Notes: a model not told the origin generated them from the letters alone. DNA of 64,000 nucleotides from Lachnospiraceae bacterium A4 (GCA_000403215.2 KE159566.1:142606-206605), one strand, 5' to 3'; shown: positions 27,714 to 35,187, numbered from the stretch's first letter. Program-made: numbers and translations.

Positions 27714-28949
27714 CTATGTGTGATAAAACCGCACCCGAAAACAAGCGCCTCCCTCCAGCCGGTTTTCAGCCCGAATCGTCCCATTTTGCCGTTCCACAAT
27801 CTCCTTTGCAAGTGACAGCCCAATTCCGATTCCGCCCTCGCGTGCATTCTGTCCCCGGTAAAACCGTTCAAACAAGTGCGGCAAATCTGCTCTCGCAAAT
27901 CCCTCCCCCTCGTCCCAGATCAAGATTTCCGTATATAATGGATTCTGTGCATAGGAACAGTACACCGTTCCTCCTTCGCTGTGTTCCAAACTGTTCTTCA
28001 TCAGGTTTATGACCGCCTCCATCGTCCAGTCCAAGTCGACTGTAATTGTCATCTCCCCGCACTCTGGAATGTCAATTGCAGTATTTTTGCCCCCAAGTAG
28101 TTCCTGCAAATTATCGGCAGCTAAAACCAGCAGCGTATACACATCCACCTCTTTTTGCTGCAAGAGCAATGTTCCTGCGTCGATTCGGGACAGGACAAGC
28201 AGTGCCTCCTCCAAACGTGTCAGACGCAAAAGCTGTTTCTGCATTTGCTCCAGATACCGCTTTTCTTTTTCATATACCTTCTGCTGCCGTCCGCCGCAAA
28301 GTCCTTGATCCTCCGCGCAGACACCAGCCATCATCTGCACAGACAGAGACATTGCCGTAATCGGCGTCTTGATTTGGTGGGCAATATTGGACAAATTTCG
28401 GGCAAAATCATTTCTTGCCTGCACTGCTGTATCCTTTGTCTGTTCAAGGAAAGTCACCGTCTTGTAAATCTCATCTTCCAGCTTCGCAAAATCGTCCTCC
28501 CCTGCCACGGAATAAATCGCCGCCTTCCCCATATTGACTTGCTCTAAATACACAGCCAGCGCCTGAATGCGCTTTCTCTCCTTTTGATTCCGATACAGAA
28601 AGGTCACGGCAAAAAGCAAGCCCCCACTCAACCATCCTGCCGCTGCACGCAGATAATAATTCCACTCTGTCTTCTTACGAAAATCAGCGCCGCGATATCC
28701 AAACGCTGATAACACGCCGCCTGTTTCCGCCACCATACCATCATCGCGCGTGTACGCCTTCAAGGCGCCCAGCACTGCCGTTTCTGCCTTGGGTTCACGC
28801 GCCAGTATCTCCGCGCAGACCACACTGAGCTGCTCAAACTGCACTCGGCTATCATACTGTACCGTAAGCATAACCGCAAGCGCCGACGATACCAGACTTA
28901 CAGCCAAGACCAGCCCAAATAGAATCCCTCCATTTTTCTGTCCGCTCAT
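27714..28949 (-). CDS. Two-component sensor histidine kinase
   Basis: A 411-residue membrane kinase. TM1 is at about 8-28, an extracytoplasmic sensor of about 70 residues follows, and TM2 is at about 102-120. The HisKA phospho-acceptor is His191 in NIAHQIKTP. The ATPase domain has N-box NLMKNSLEHS, G1 DEGEGF and G2 GIGIGLSLAKEI. Its start overlaps the response-regulator stop by four bases (ATGA-type), so the pair is translationally coupled. The signal is unknown. The short sensor resembles kinases that respond to envelope or antimicrobial-peptide stress, but no FtsX-type transporter is adjacent to support that. Confidence 0.9.
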   Translation of the reverse strand: MSGQKNGGILFGLVLAVSLVSSALAVMLTVQYDSRVQFEQLSVVCAEILAREPKAETAVLGALKAYTRDDGMVAETGGVLSAFGYRGADFRKKTEWNYYLRAAAGWLSGGLLFAVTFLYRNQKERKRIQALAVYLEQVNMGKAAIYSVAGEDDFAKLEDEIYKTVTFLEQTKDTAVQARNDFARNLSNIAHQIKTPITAMSLSVQMMAGVCAEDQGLCGGRQQKVYEKEKRYLEQMQKQLLRLTRLEEALLVLSRIDAGTLLLQQKEVDVYTLLVLAADNLQELLGGKNTAIDIPECGEMTITVDLDWTMEAVINLMKNSLEHSEGGTVYCSYAQNPLYTEILIWDEGEGFARADLPHLFERFYRGQNAREGGIGIGLSLAKEIVERQNGTIRAENRLEGGACFRVRFYHT

Positions 28950-29617
28950 AGTGTGTCCTCCATTCTGTAGCCCACACTCCTGACCGTCTTAATACAGGCT
29001 GGCTGGGAAAGTTTATCGCGCAGTCTTTTCATGGTGACTGTCAGCGTATTGTCATTCACATAGCTGCCATTCATGTCCCACAACTGTTCAAGTATGCGCT
29101 CTCTGGTGACAGTCTGTCCTTTGTTCTGCATCAGATACAGAAGCAGATGATACTCTGCTGCACTCAGGCGGATTTCCTCGCAGGCATATGTAACCGTACA
29201 TCGCTTCTGGTCGATCACAATTCCATCACAGGAAAGATACTGCCCCGCCGCAGTTTTCGTCCTGCGCAGCAATGCCAGAATCCGCGCATACAGCACCTCT
29301 AATGTAAACGGCTTCACCACATAATCATCTGCACCATTCTGGAAACCGCACACGATCTCCGCACTATCTCCCCGAACTGTAAGAAAAATAATGGGCAGTT
29401 CCTTCCAGTGTCGGCGAATCCACTGACAGAGACTGTCTCCATGACCGTCGGGCATATTCCAGTCCAGCAGCACCAGCGCTGGCAGATGCGACGCCAGCGC
29501 CTCTCTTGCCTGCGCAAGCGTTGCATATCGCATGACGCGAATATTTTTCTGCTCCAAGTATTGTTTCACGGTTTCCGCAATCGCCCAATCGTCTTCTACA
29601 TAATATATTTCTATCAT
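28946..29617 (-). CDS. OmpR/PhoB-family response regulator
   Basis: A 223-residue regulator. The receiver domain has acidic pocket E8-D9-D10, phospho-acceptor Asp52 in LLDWNMPDG, a Thr in FLTVRG and Lys in VVKPF. The C-terminal winged-helix domain has AAEYHLLLYL and the recognition stretch VNDNTLTVTMKRLRDKL. I chose ATG 29617, because GGAGG is six bases upstream; upstream in-frame codons to 29683 lack a ribosome binding site. It is first in the operon with the histidine kinase. DNA targets are not visible in the window. Confidence 0.92.
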   Translation of the reverse strand: MIEIYYVEDDWAIAETVKQYLEQKNIRVMRYATLAQAREALASHLPALVLLDWNMPDGHGDSLCQWIRRHWKELPIIFLTVRGDSAEIVCGFQNGADDYVVKPFTLEVLYARILALLRRTKTAAGQYLSCDGIVIDQKRCTVTYACEEIRLSAAEYHLLLYLMQNKGQTVTRERILEQLWDMNGSYVNDNTLTVTMKRLRDKLSQPACIKTVRSVGYRMEDTL

Positions 29618-30101
29618 TTTATCCTCCATACCGCCCCTGATAAACGCCTGTTTTCGGTGTTTTTCGGTGTGAGCTTTTTTCATTGCATAAAAAGAAAAAT
29701 CTGTTATACTTTAATAAACTATATAACAGGTTCTTTCGCATGGCAATACATTAAGGAAATCTCTGGTGAGTCTGTCCTTGTATTCAGGTCCCATCTGTAC
29801 TATATCATACTTCATGATAAGTATCAGTATAAACACCTCTCTTGACTTTTTCCTTTATCAGACTAAATTATACTTTCAACTGCCAAAACAACAGACAATA
29901 CAAACTAATTTTTAAAATAATTTTATCATAAATATACGTGATGGGTTATCATATTCCTGTTCTTATCCGATATATCTTATAAATACCAGAGCATACGTAG
30001 TATACTCTGGACTAAAATATGGAAAATCCATTGATTTTTCTATTCGATGAGTATAAAATAATAGTGACCAACCAATTTTATTCAGTGAAGGAGTGATGAG
30101 T
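29618..30101. other. Intergenic region without a recognised gene
   Basis: This stretch is AT-rich and lies between the divergent regulator operon and the FliD-like gene. TTATACTTTAATAA and several TATA-like boxes are present near 29700-29870 and 30000-30050, but no well-spaced promoter pair could be fixed by eye. No RNA gene was recognised. Confidence 0.4.
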
Positions 30102-31310
30102 ATGTCATTTATGAATTTTTGGAACGGCAATTCGCTGTATGGCTCGAACAACAGCTCGACCAACCTGTACAGTCTGTTCTCTGAACGAAATGCGATAAAG
30201 AACGGTACATATAAAAAACTGCTCAAATCCTACTATAGTTCTTTAGAGGAAAATTCCGGTTCAGCGACGTCTACCAGCAAGCGGCGCGGTCAGAATAACA
30301 TTATTGATAAACTGCTAAAGGAAAAGATGTATCCCACTGTTTCCAAGGAGACACAGGAGGCGAACACCAATCTGACAAATGGAATCAGCAGCCTGAAATC
30401 ATCTATTTCCACATTGCAGAACGAAAATACATTTGAGGACACCGAGAACGGCAAAACTGCATCGGAGAAGGTTGTTTCCGCAATGAAGTCCTACGTAAAC
30501 AATTACAACAACGTGGTGACAGCGTCAAAGAGCTCTACGCTTTCAAACAAGACGGCGTATGTGGCAAACATGATGAGCACGACCTCAAAATTTGAAAAAG
30601 AGCTCGGTGAAATCGGCGTGATGCTCAAAAGTGACGGCACGCTTCAGCTTGATGAGACCAAGTTAAAAAACACTGATCTCTCAAAGGTTCAGAAGCTGTT
30701 CTCGACAGATAATATCCAAAGCTATGGCTCCACGATCGCATCGCGCGTGAAGTTTGCCGGCGGCGGAACAAGCACCACCACAGGCACAACAAATGACAGC
30801 ACAAGCACAGATGACAAAAAGCCAGCCAGCTCAAGCGCTGCTGCCGCACTCAAGACAGACGGCGAGACGCTCGCGTCCAGCGAACTATTTGCGAAGATCA
30901 AGGACCAGGACGGCAATGAAGCGTATGATATCAAGAAAATTCTTTCCACCGCAAAGAGCTTCGTAAACAACTACAATACAATGTTTGATAAAGCCGAGTC
31001 CAGCTCTAATTCCGGTGTACTGTCCAATCTGTCATATATCAGAAACAGAACCGCAAACAACACCAAGGCACTGAAAGAGTTCGGAATCAGCGTAGACAAA
31101 AAAGGCAGACTGTCGATTGACGAGGAAACCTTTCAGAAAGCGGATATGTCCAAAGTTCAGGACTTTTTCAAGGACTATGGCTCCTATGTTGCCAGCAACG
31201 CATCGCGCGTAGACTATTACATGAACACCAAAGCAAACGCAGCAAGCGGTTATACCTCAAAGGCTTCCTACAATATTCCGCCTGTTTCAGATTACAATTC
31301 ATTTATCTAA
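30102..31310 (+). CDS. FliD C-terminal-like protein with internal duplication
   Basis: A 402-residue protein. Two copies of a roughly 95-residue unit are visible (about 121-216 and 270-370), each reading S(Y/F)VNNYN...L..L..I......LKEFG(I)....G.L.(L/I)DE..(L/F).K.D.SKVQ.(L/F)F, then a SRV end. This pattern resembles the C-terminal region of the flagellar cap FliD (YNxL...LGI...GxLxxD...L). A Thr/Ser/Asp-rich linker (about 225-255) separates the copies, and the N-terminus is Asn/Ser-rich. There is no signal peptide, and no flagellar genes lie nearby. ATG 30102 is chosen because AAGGAG lies eight bases upstream. A strong terminator follows. Export or surface assembly is only inferred. Confidence 0.7.
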   Translation: MSFMNFWNGNSLYGSNNSSTNLYSLFSERNAIKNGTYKKLLKSYYSSLEENSGSATSTSKRRGQNNIIDKLLKEKMYPTVSKETQEANTNLTNGISSLKSSISTLQNENTFEDTENGKTASEKVVSAMKSYVNNYNNVVTASKSSTLSNKTAYVANMMSTTSKFEKELGEIGVMLKSDGTLQLDETKLKNTDLSKVQKLFSTDNIQSYGSTIASRVKFAGGGTSTTTGTTNDSTSTDDKKPASSSAAAALKTDGETLASSELFAKIKDQDGNEAYDIKKILSTAKSFVNNYNTMFDKAESSSNSGVLSNLSYIRNRTANNTKALKEFGISVDKKGRLSIDEETFQKADMSKVQDFFKDYGSYVASNASRVDYYMNTKANAASGYTSKASYNIPPVSDYNSFI

Positions 31311-31322
31311 GCATTTAAGAAA

Positions 31323-31363
31323 CCGCTCATGTGATCGTTAAGATTACATGAGCGGCATTTTTT
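31323..31363 (+). terminator. Intrinsic terminator of the FliD-like gene
   Basis: CCGCTCATGT (31323-31332) pairs perfectly with ACATGAGCGG (31346-31355) and is followed by CATTTTTT. It lies 13 bases after the stop codon. Confidence 0.9.
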
Positions 31364-31423
31364 CTATTCCCTTTTCCTGCGAGCAAACTACACGCCAAGC
31401 CAATCAGCACGAGAATGCTCGTT

Positions 31424-31837
31424 TTATAATTCTTCGTCAATAATCGCTATGATTTTGCCCGTTTCACACGCTTCAAGACAGAAGCTTCTCATGACAAGCG
31501 CTGTGCCAATATTTACTTGGTCCGACGCAATATCCTCGTCCGAAAGCTGCTCTTCGCTGACCACTTGAATCCCATAGTGCATTGACACCAGACCATATTG
31601 GTCATCCATCACGAATGTTCTAAAATCCGGCGGTGTGTTCAGCAGACCAGCCATTCTTTCCAGCGCTTCCTGTTCTAGCTGTTCCAGACTGTTTGAATAT
31701 TCATCTGACAGAATCACAACAACATACGAACCAATAAGTGCAAAACATTTCTTATTGTCATTATAATATCTGAAATGTGCTATTGTCTTTTCCTCCGTCT
31801 CGCTCAGTGCTCTTTGTGCTGTATTATATATTTTCAT
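31424..31837 (-). CDS. Hypothetical protein (DUF-type, 137 residues)
   Basis: No family was recognised. The protein is soluble, acidic and without signal peptide or transmembrane segment. It has an alternating beta/alpha composition, for example KCFALIGSYVVVILSDE, a helical SLEQLEQEALERMAGLL and a C-terminal strand IIAIIDEEL. It starts at ATG 31837; the ribosome binding site GAGAGGAGAA belongs to a 15-bp tandem repeat (31846-31885) that carries the same purine-rich core several times. It converges on the FliD-like gene, from which it is separated by that gene's terminator. Confidence 0.6.
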   Translation of the reverse strand: MKIYNTAQRALSETEEKTIAHFRYYNDNKKCFALIGSYVVVILSDEYSNSLEQLEQEALERMAGLLNTPPDFRTFVMDDQYGLVSMHYGIQVVSEEQLSDEDIASDQVNIGTALVMRSFCLEACETGKIIAIIDEEL

Positions 31838-31845
31838 CGCTTCTA

Positions 31846-31885
31846 TTCTCCTCTCTTTTATTCTCCTCTCTTTTATTCTCCTCTA
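31846..31885 (-). repeat. 15-bp tandem repeat carrying multiple Shine-Dalgarno cores
   Basis: TTCTCCTCTCTTTTA occurs at 31846-31860 and 31861-31875, with a third partial copy from 31876. Read on the minus strand each unit is TAAAAGAGAGGAGAA, i.e. a ribosome binding site. The unit nearest the start codon of the 137-residue gene supplies its ribosome binding site. Slippage in this array would change leader length. Confidence 0.7.
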
Positions 31886-32049
31886 TTCGATCGCCCGAAT
31901 ACCAGGCTCATCCAGCTTTTTTAAATGCTCAAGCATATTCTGCAACACCAGCGGCGACAGGACTATGCCACTATAAATCATTATAAGCACAGCTCTTGAA
32001 AAAGGCAAGGGAAATGCAGAAAACTGAACTGTTACTGCCAGCGCACTGA

Positions 32050-32078
32050 TTGCTTTCTCCCCAAAAACATGATATGAT
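32050..32078 (+). promoter_or_regulatory. Promoter of the first leader-peptide unit
   Basis: TTGCTT (32050-32055) and TATGAT (32073-32078) are spaced by 17 bases. The predicted start of transcription is about 20 bases before the leader ribosome binding site AAAGGAG at 32105-32111. Confidence 0.55.
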
Positions 32079-32119
32079 AGCAAAAAACAACATAAACGCA
32101 TCAGAAAGGAGCCTGATCT

Positions 32120-32146
32120 ATGAAACGATATGTTATGACTGCATAG
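32120..32146 (+). CDS. Eight-codon leader peptide 1 (MKRYVMTA)
   Basis: ATG 32120 has a textbook ribosome binding site (AAAGGAG, eight-base spacing) and ends GCA TAG at 32146. The stop codon lies inside hairpin A (TGCATAGC 32140-32147 with GCTATTGCA 32152-32160, one bulge). The 3' arm of hairpin A is also the 5' arm of hairpin B. The second leader peptide at 32679 has the same length and the same Ala-stop ending, which supports it being functional rather than a chance ORF. Translation has not been shown. Confidence 0.55.
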   Translation: MKRYVMTA

Positions 32147-32183
32147 CACTGGCTATTGCAATCGCTCAAATATTGTCATAGCC
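32140..32183 (+). promoter_or_regulatory. Mutually exclusive hairpin switch 1, upstream of the CD3324-type gene
   Basis: Hairpin A (32140-32160) and hairpin B (GGCTAT.GCAAT 32151-32162 with ATTGT.ATAGCC 32173-32183, about 11 pairs with one mismatch) share 32151-32160, so only one can form. The leader peptide stop codon lies in hairpin A, so a ribosome there would favour hairpin B. The gene's ribosome binding site AGGAGG (32210-32215) is downstream of both. No U-run follows either hairpin, which argues for control of translation or RNA stability rather than termination. Mechanism inferred. Confidence 0.55.
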
Positions 32184-32220
32184 AATGCGAATCCTATCAA
32201 ATAAAATTCAGGAGGCAGCT

Positions 32221-32490
32221 ATGGGCTATATCAAGGCAGAGACTGTTCTGCCAGCAGAAATCATTGAATTGATACAACAGTATGTTGACGGAAAGAATAT
32301 TTACATTCCACGCAAGGCGGCAAGCCGGCAGGAATGGGGGACCGGAACGCGGATTCGGCAGGAACTGCTGGCACGCAACCAGCAGATTTATGCAGATTAT
32401 CTTGCCGGAAGCAGAACTTCCGAGTTAGCCAGTAAATACTGTCTATCCGAAAAAAGCATACAGCGCATTTTAAGGAAAATAAAATCGTAA
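32221..32490 (+). CDS. CD3324-family small helix-turn-helix protein (Mor-like)
   Basis: An 89-residue protein. The N-terminal half reads VLPAEIIELIQQYVDGKNIYIPRK, the hallmark of the CD3324/Mor-activator-like group. The C-terminal helix-turn-helix is YLAGSRTSELASKYCLSEKSIQRILRK. It is probably a DNA-binding regulator; targets are unknown. I chose ATG 32221 because AGGAGG lies five bases upstream; an in-frame ATG at 32185 overlaps hairpin B and has no ribosome binding site. It lies behind leader peptide 1 and is followed by its own terminator, so it is a single-gene unit. Confidence 0.8.
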   Translation: MGYIKAETVLPAEIIELIQQYVDGKNIYIPRKAASRQEWGTGTRIRQELLARNQQIYADYLAGSRTSELASKYCLSEKSIQRILRKIKS

Positions 32491-32514
32491 CGTCATATTC
32501 ATATGCATAAAAGA

Positions 32515-32555
32515 ATGAGCTGACACGCTGAACGTGTACCGGCTCATCTTTTTTT
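32515..32555 (+). terminator. Intrinsic terminator of the CD3324-type gene
   Basis: ATGAGC (32515-32520) pairs with GCTCAT (32542-32547) and GACACG with CGTGT in the same stem, followed by C and seven T residues. Confidence 0.8.
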
Positions 32556-32678
32556 CTAAAAATGTATGCGGTGGCTTATGCATCCGCGCTATGCTATACT
32601 ATATAAAAATACATTTATACAGGAAACTATACTGTAAAAATTTACGTATATGCTTACATGTAAATCTACAGGAGGATT

Positions 32679-32705
32679 ATGATGACACCCATCTACTTTG
32701 CATAG
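32679..32705 (+). CDS. Eight-codon leader peptide 2 (MMTPIYFA)
   Basis: The ORF starts at ATG 32679 or the adjacent ATG 32682 behind AGGAGG (32670-32675) and ends GCA TAG at 32705. As in leader 1, the last codon is Ala, the stop is in TGCATAGC, and a GGCTATTGCA segment follows within eight bases. It lies 72 bases upstream of the DUF1062 start. Expression is inferred from the ribosome binding site and from repetition of the arrangement. Confidence 0.55.
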   Translation: MMTPIYFA

Positions 32706-32751
32706 CGCGGCTATTGCAAATAAAATAGAAAAATAATGTAATAGCTTGCGC
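32697..32751 (+). promoter_or_regulatory. Mutually exclusive hairpin switch 2, upstream of the DUF1062 gene
   Basis: Hairpin A is TTTGCATAGC (32697-32706) with GCTATTGCAAA (32710-32720), 10 pairs with one bulge and a three-base loop. Hairpin B is GCGC.GCTATT (32705-32715) with AATAGC..GCGC (32740-32751), with a loop of about 24 bases. They overlap and exclude one another. The leader stop codon is within hairpin A. The logic is identical to switch 1, although the loop sequences differ. Confidence 0.55.
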
Positions 32752-32777
32752 ATCGAATACTTAGACAGGAGATGCAA

Positions 32778-33374
32778 ATGAGCTATTTAAAAACTGAATA
32801 TGAAATCGTTCCAACCGAATCTTTTTGTGTCATTCGCGGCTGTTCTGGCTGCGGCAGAAAGACACACTTTAGAAACACACACAAATTCCGCGTCAACGCC
32901 AATGGCAATCGTCTGGACGTCTGGCTGATTTACCAGTGTGAGAACTGCAAGCACACGCTCAACCTCGCCGTCTATGAGCGGCAGAGAAGTTCCGCAATCC
33001 CCAAAGCAGCCTATGAAGCCTTCTTGAGAAATGATGCGCTGTTTGCCAAACAGTGCGGGCAAACCATGTCCTTATTTCAAAAAAATAAAGCGGCGGTTGA
33101 TTTCGAGCAGATAAACTATTCCTATATAAAGCGGCATGAAACCACCGAAACCAGCAGCCCCAACACTGCCAGAGCGCTGACCATCCACAACCCCTGCGGT
33201 CTCAAAATCCGTCCCGAAAAACAGATTGCCGAGGTGTTAGGTCTCTCCCGGAGCCAAGTAAGAAAACAGATTGCGCAGGGAACGCTGCTCCTGGAAGAAA
33301 CTGACTTTGGTAAAGCTTTGAAACTTTATTTTCGCGATGCTCCTTTCGATGAAAATATTGCGGATTATGAATAA
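32778..33374 (+). CDS. DUF1062 protein with zinc ribbon and helix-turn-helix
   Basis: A 198-residue protein. The N-terminus has a four-Cys zinc-ribbon pattern, CSGCGRK (about 18-24) and CENCKH (about 53-58). The C-terminus has a helix-turn-helix region, LTIHNPCGLKIRPEKQIAEVLGLSRSQVRKQI-like, with the recognition helix near 155-165. This is the DUF1062 family. The function is unknown, with a regulatory or nucleic-acid-binding role likely. I chose ATG 32778; the ATG six bases upstream would overlap the AGGAGA ribosome binding site. The gene is preceded by leader peptide 2 and hairpin switch 2, mirroring the CD3324 gene next to it. Confidence 0.8.
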   Translation: MSYLKTEYEIVPTESFCVIRGCSGCGRKTHFRNTHKFRVNANGNRLDVWLIYQCENCKHTLNLAVYERQRSSAIPKAAYEAFLRNDALFAKQCGQTMSLFQKNKAAVDFEQINYSYIKRHETTETSSPNTARALTIHNPCGLKIRPEKQIAEVLGLSRSQVRKQIAQGTLLLEETDFGKALKLYFRDAPFDENIADYE

Positions 33375-33606
33375 AGCTGGTATAAGGAACTGTAGAAAAA
33401 TAACTGACGCATCTTGACTTGGCTATTTCTCCGATTATGCATGTTAAAAAGTCTCGCCGCAGGACGGTAGCGACTTCGGCGCGGGTGGCGGTTCCTTTCG
33501 GGTCAAAGCGGCTGCTGAAAAAATGATTCCTATGATACCGAAAATAATTTCCCTTTTACCTTCCGTGTTGTTTGCCAGAACCTCTGACAATTTGACAGAT
33601 CACAAG
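33375..33606. other. Intergenic region with a transposed SLH gene scrap
   Basis: No complete gene is seen. The only recognisable content is the 61-base SLH-domain scrap (33455-33515). The rest shows no homology that I can identify. Confidence 0.5.
33455..33515 (-). pseudogene. 61-bp fragment of an SLH-domain gene
   Basis: This stretch matches 54079-54139 (third SLH domain of the giant surface protein) with only three mismatches in 61 bases. On the minus strand it still encodes RFDPKGTATRAEVATVLRR. No open reading frame extends on either side, so it is a remnant of a related SLH gene. The recombination or transfer event is inferred. Confidence 0.8.
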
Positions 33607-33635
33607 TTGAAACTGAGTATTGACTATGATATAAT
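33607..33635 (+). promoter_or_regulatory. Promoter of the SMI1/KNR4-like gene
   Basis: TTGAAA (33607-33612) and TATAAT (33630-33635) are exactly 17 bases apart. Transcription should begin near 33642, after the GTG at 33640, so an initiation codon further downstream is favoured for the gene. Confidence 0.75.
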
Positions 33636-33693
33636 CTAAGTGGCAAATCTGAATTTTTGTGCAAAATTTCAAGATACTATGAGGTATGAATTT

Positions 33694-34305
33694 ATGGATC
33701 TCAGGGATGTGGAAATGAGTTTGGGGATACAATTTCCTGAATTATTTCATGCAATCAACAATAGTGGGATGATGGATCACTTAAGCCACTCCAGGGAATG
33801 GGTCGAAGATAAAATTGCAAACGATATGAATTATGTATGGCTGGGAGATTTTTTTGGAGAATGGATGGGCGATTGCTGTCTGTTTGCTTTTGAGAACCTT
33901 CCAAGTGCCTGTGATGAACTGTACGAATGTCTGAGGTTTGACTTGAAAATTTACCCGGAACGTCAATCCATCAATTCCCTATACAGGCTTATCCCGTTTG
34001 CACATAAAATATCCGGCGATAAATATTGTTTTTTGTATGAAGATGGGGAAAAAGAGCCTAAAATAGTAGTGTATGGACATGACACTGGGGATGTCGATTT
34101 GTGGGCAAACAGTTTTGAGGAATTTTTGTATTTCCAGATCGTTGAAGAAGTGGCGGATGAAAACAGGGAAATTCATTCGGATTATATAATGGCACACATT
34201 CAATGGTTGAATGATGCACATAAACGTCTATTGACAGAAATGCCAATAAAAGACATTTGGGAACAATTACCTGAACCGCAGGAATTTAATATTTGGTCGT
34301 GCTGA
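33694..34305 (+). CDS. SMI1/KNR4 (SUKH) family protein, probable orphan immunity protein
   Basis: About 203 residues. The N-terminal motif DVEMSLGIQFPELFHAINNSG is typical of SUKH immunity proteins, followed by acidic and aromatic segments (WLGDFFGEW, CFLYEDGEKEPKIVVYGHD). SUKH proteins neutralise nuclease and other toxins of polymorphic toxin systems. The start is uncertain: ATG 33694 has GAGG nine bases upstream, ATG 33679 is possible, and GTG 33640 lies at the predicted transcription start. No toxin gene is adjacent, so it may be an orphan immunity gene protecting against neighbours' toxins; that is inference. Confidence 0.7.
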   Translation: MDLRDVEMSLGIQFPELFHAINNSGMMDHLSHSREWVEDKIANDMNYVWLGDFFGEWMGDCCLFAFENLPSACDELYECLRFDLKIYPERQSINSLYRLIPFAHKISGDKYCFLYEDGEKEPKIVVYGHDTGDVDLWANSFEEFLYFQIVEEVADENREIHSDYIMAHIQWLNDAHKRLLTEMPIKDIWEQLPEPQEFNIWSC

Positions 34306-34481
34306 CCAAATCGTCATTTATCGGGCAGTTATTCATAACGGATAACTGCCCGCATCGTTGTTCTGACGAAAAATCAAGAACCAAAACGTTCATCAACACG
34401 AAAGGTGAAAGGGCGAAAATGTTTGACGCTATGGCAACAATGATAAGTGACGGAAAGCGTTTCTTTTGCATTGATTGTTGA
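34306..34481. other. Non-coding or decayed stretch
   Basis: No gene is recognised. The sequence between the SUKH gene and the TetR remnant shows a short inverted repeat, CGGGCAGTTATTC (34321-34333) with GATAACTGCCCG (34341-34352), which could terminate the SUKH transcript although no T-run follows. Confidence 0.4.
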
Positions 34482-34614
34482 CAGCAGCGCACTCAAAATC
34501 CCATATGCCTGTCTTTTTGTACCCTTGCGCTATCCAACATTCCTCGTATAGTTCTTCCAGCTTTTTGCGGATTGCTTTTTTATCAGCGTCCGAAAGGACT
34601 GGCTTTGACGGCAT
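34482..34614 (-). pseudogene. Truncated TetR-family regulator (N-terminal fragment)
   Basis: On the minus strand, ATG 34614 with a good ribosome binding site (GAAGGAGAAG) opens a frame beginning MPSKPVLSDADKKAIRKKL, then CWIAQGYKKT. This is the start of TetR-type regulators up to helix 2. The recognition helix (normally ..ISKGAFY..) is absent, and the frame diverges after about residue 37. It is probably truncated by a deletion near 34490. Confidence 0.6.
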
Positions 34615-34653
34615 AGTTTTACTTCTCCTTCCTTGAGAATTATATTTGCAAAT

Positions 34654-34693
34654 CCCGGCGGAGTTGCCCCCGGAGGGCGCACGGGCTTTTTTT
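34654..34693 (+). terminator. Stand-alone terminator-like hairpin
   Basis: CCCG (34654-34657) with CGGG (34682-34685) enclose GCCC/GGGC (34666-34669, 34675-34678), followed by C and seven T residues. It is on the plus strand with no intact plus-strand gene directly upstream, so it is probably a leftover. Confidence 0.5.
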
Positions 34694-34884
34694 ATTGATA
34701 TATATCATAGCTATTACAAATATGAATATTACAGACATGACGGTATCCTCCTATATACCGCCCCTGCTGATTGCTGAGGGTCATCTGGAGGTCTGCTTTT
34801 TAGCAAAAAGAAATGGCGGCCTTGATTACTCAAAACCGCCGAAAAAATCAGCGGTGCAAGAAAGCGTACAAAGTCCTCTGCCCG

Positions 34885-35187
34885 TCAGCGTTTTTTTTCT
34901 TTTCCCCGCTGCTTGGCCTCCTGTTCGTAGTCCTCTTTATCATGGCAGGACACCAGAATAAAAGGCAGCTCCTTGTCTGCGGCTCGCACCTCGTCCAGAA
35001 AGTCCATGCCGGAACCGTCCGGCAGGTCGAGATCACAGCAGATTACCAGAGGCATTTCCTCTTGGATGGCTGCCCGGGCTTCTTTCAGTGTGGAAGCCGT
35101 TTCTACCGGGCAGCCTCGCCGTTGTAAATATTTTTGCAGACACCATATATAGGTGTCGCTGTCGTCGATCAGCAGTATCTTTTTCAT
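34885..35187 (-). pseudogene. Response-regulator receiver domain, C-terminally truncated
   Basis: A 100-codon frame with a normal receiver start (MKKILLIDDSDTY) and a phospho-acceptor region CCDLDLPDGSGMDF, where Asp53 or Asp55 aligns with the acceptor. The sequence then reaches FILVSCHDKEDYEQEAKQRG. The Lys and the last helix of the receiver, and any output domain, are missing; the frame ends in KEKKR. Decay is likely, though a stand-alone receiver-like protein cannot be excluded. No partner kinase is nearby. Confidence 0.6.

Noticed and set aside
31883..32149. Minus-strand 88-codon open frame with hydrophobic stretches
   Set aside because: There is no ribosome binding site on the minus strand before its plausible start codons, and it overlaps the plus-strand promoter and leader peptide 1. 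It was therefore treated as non-coding.
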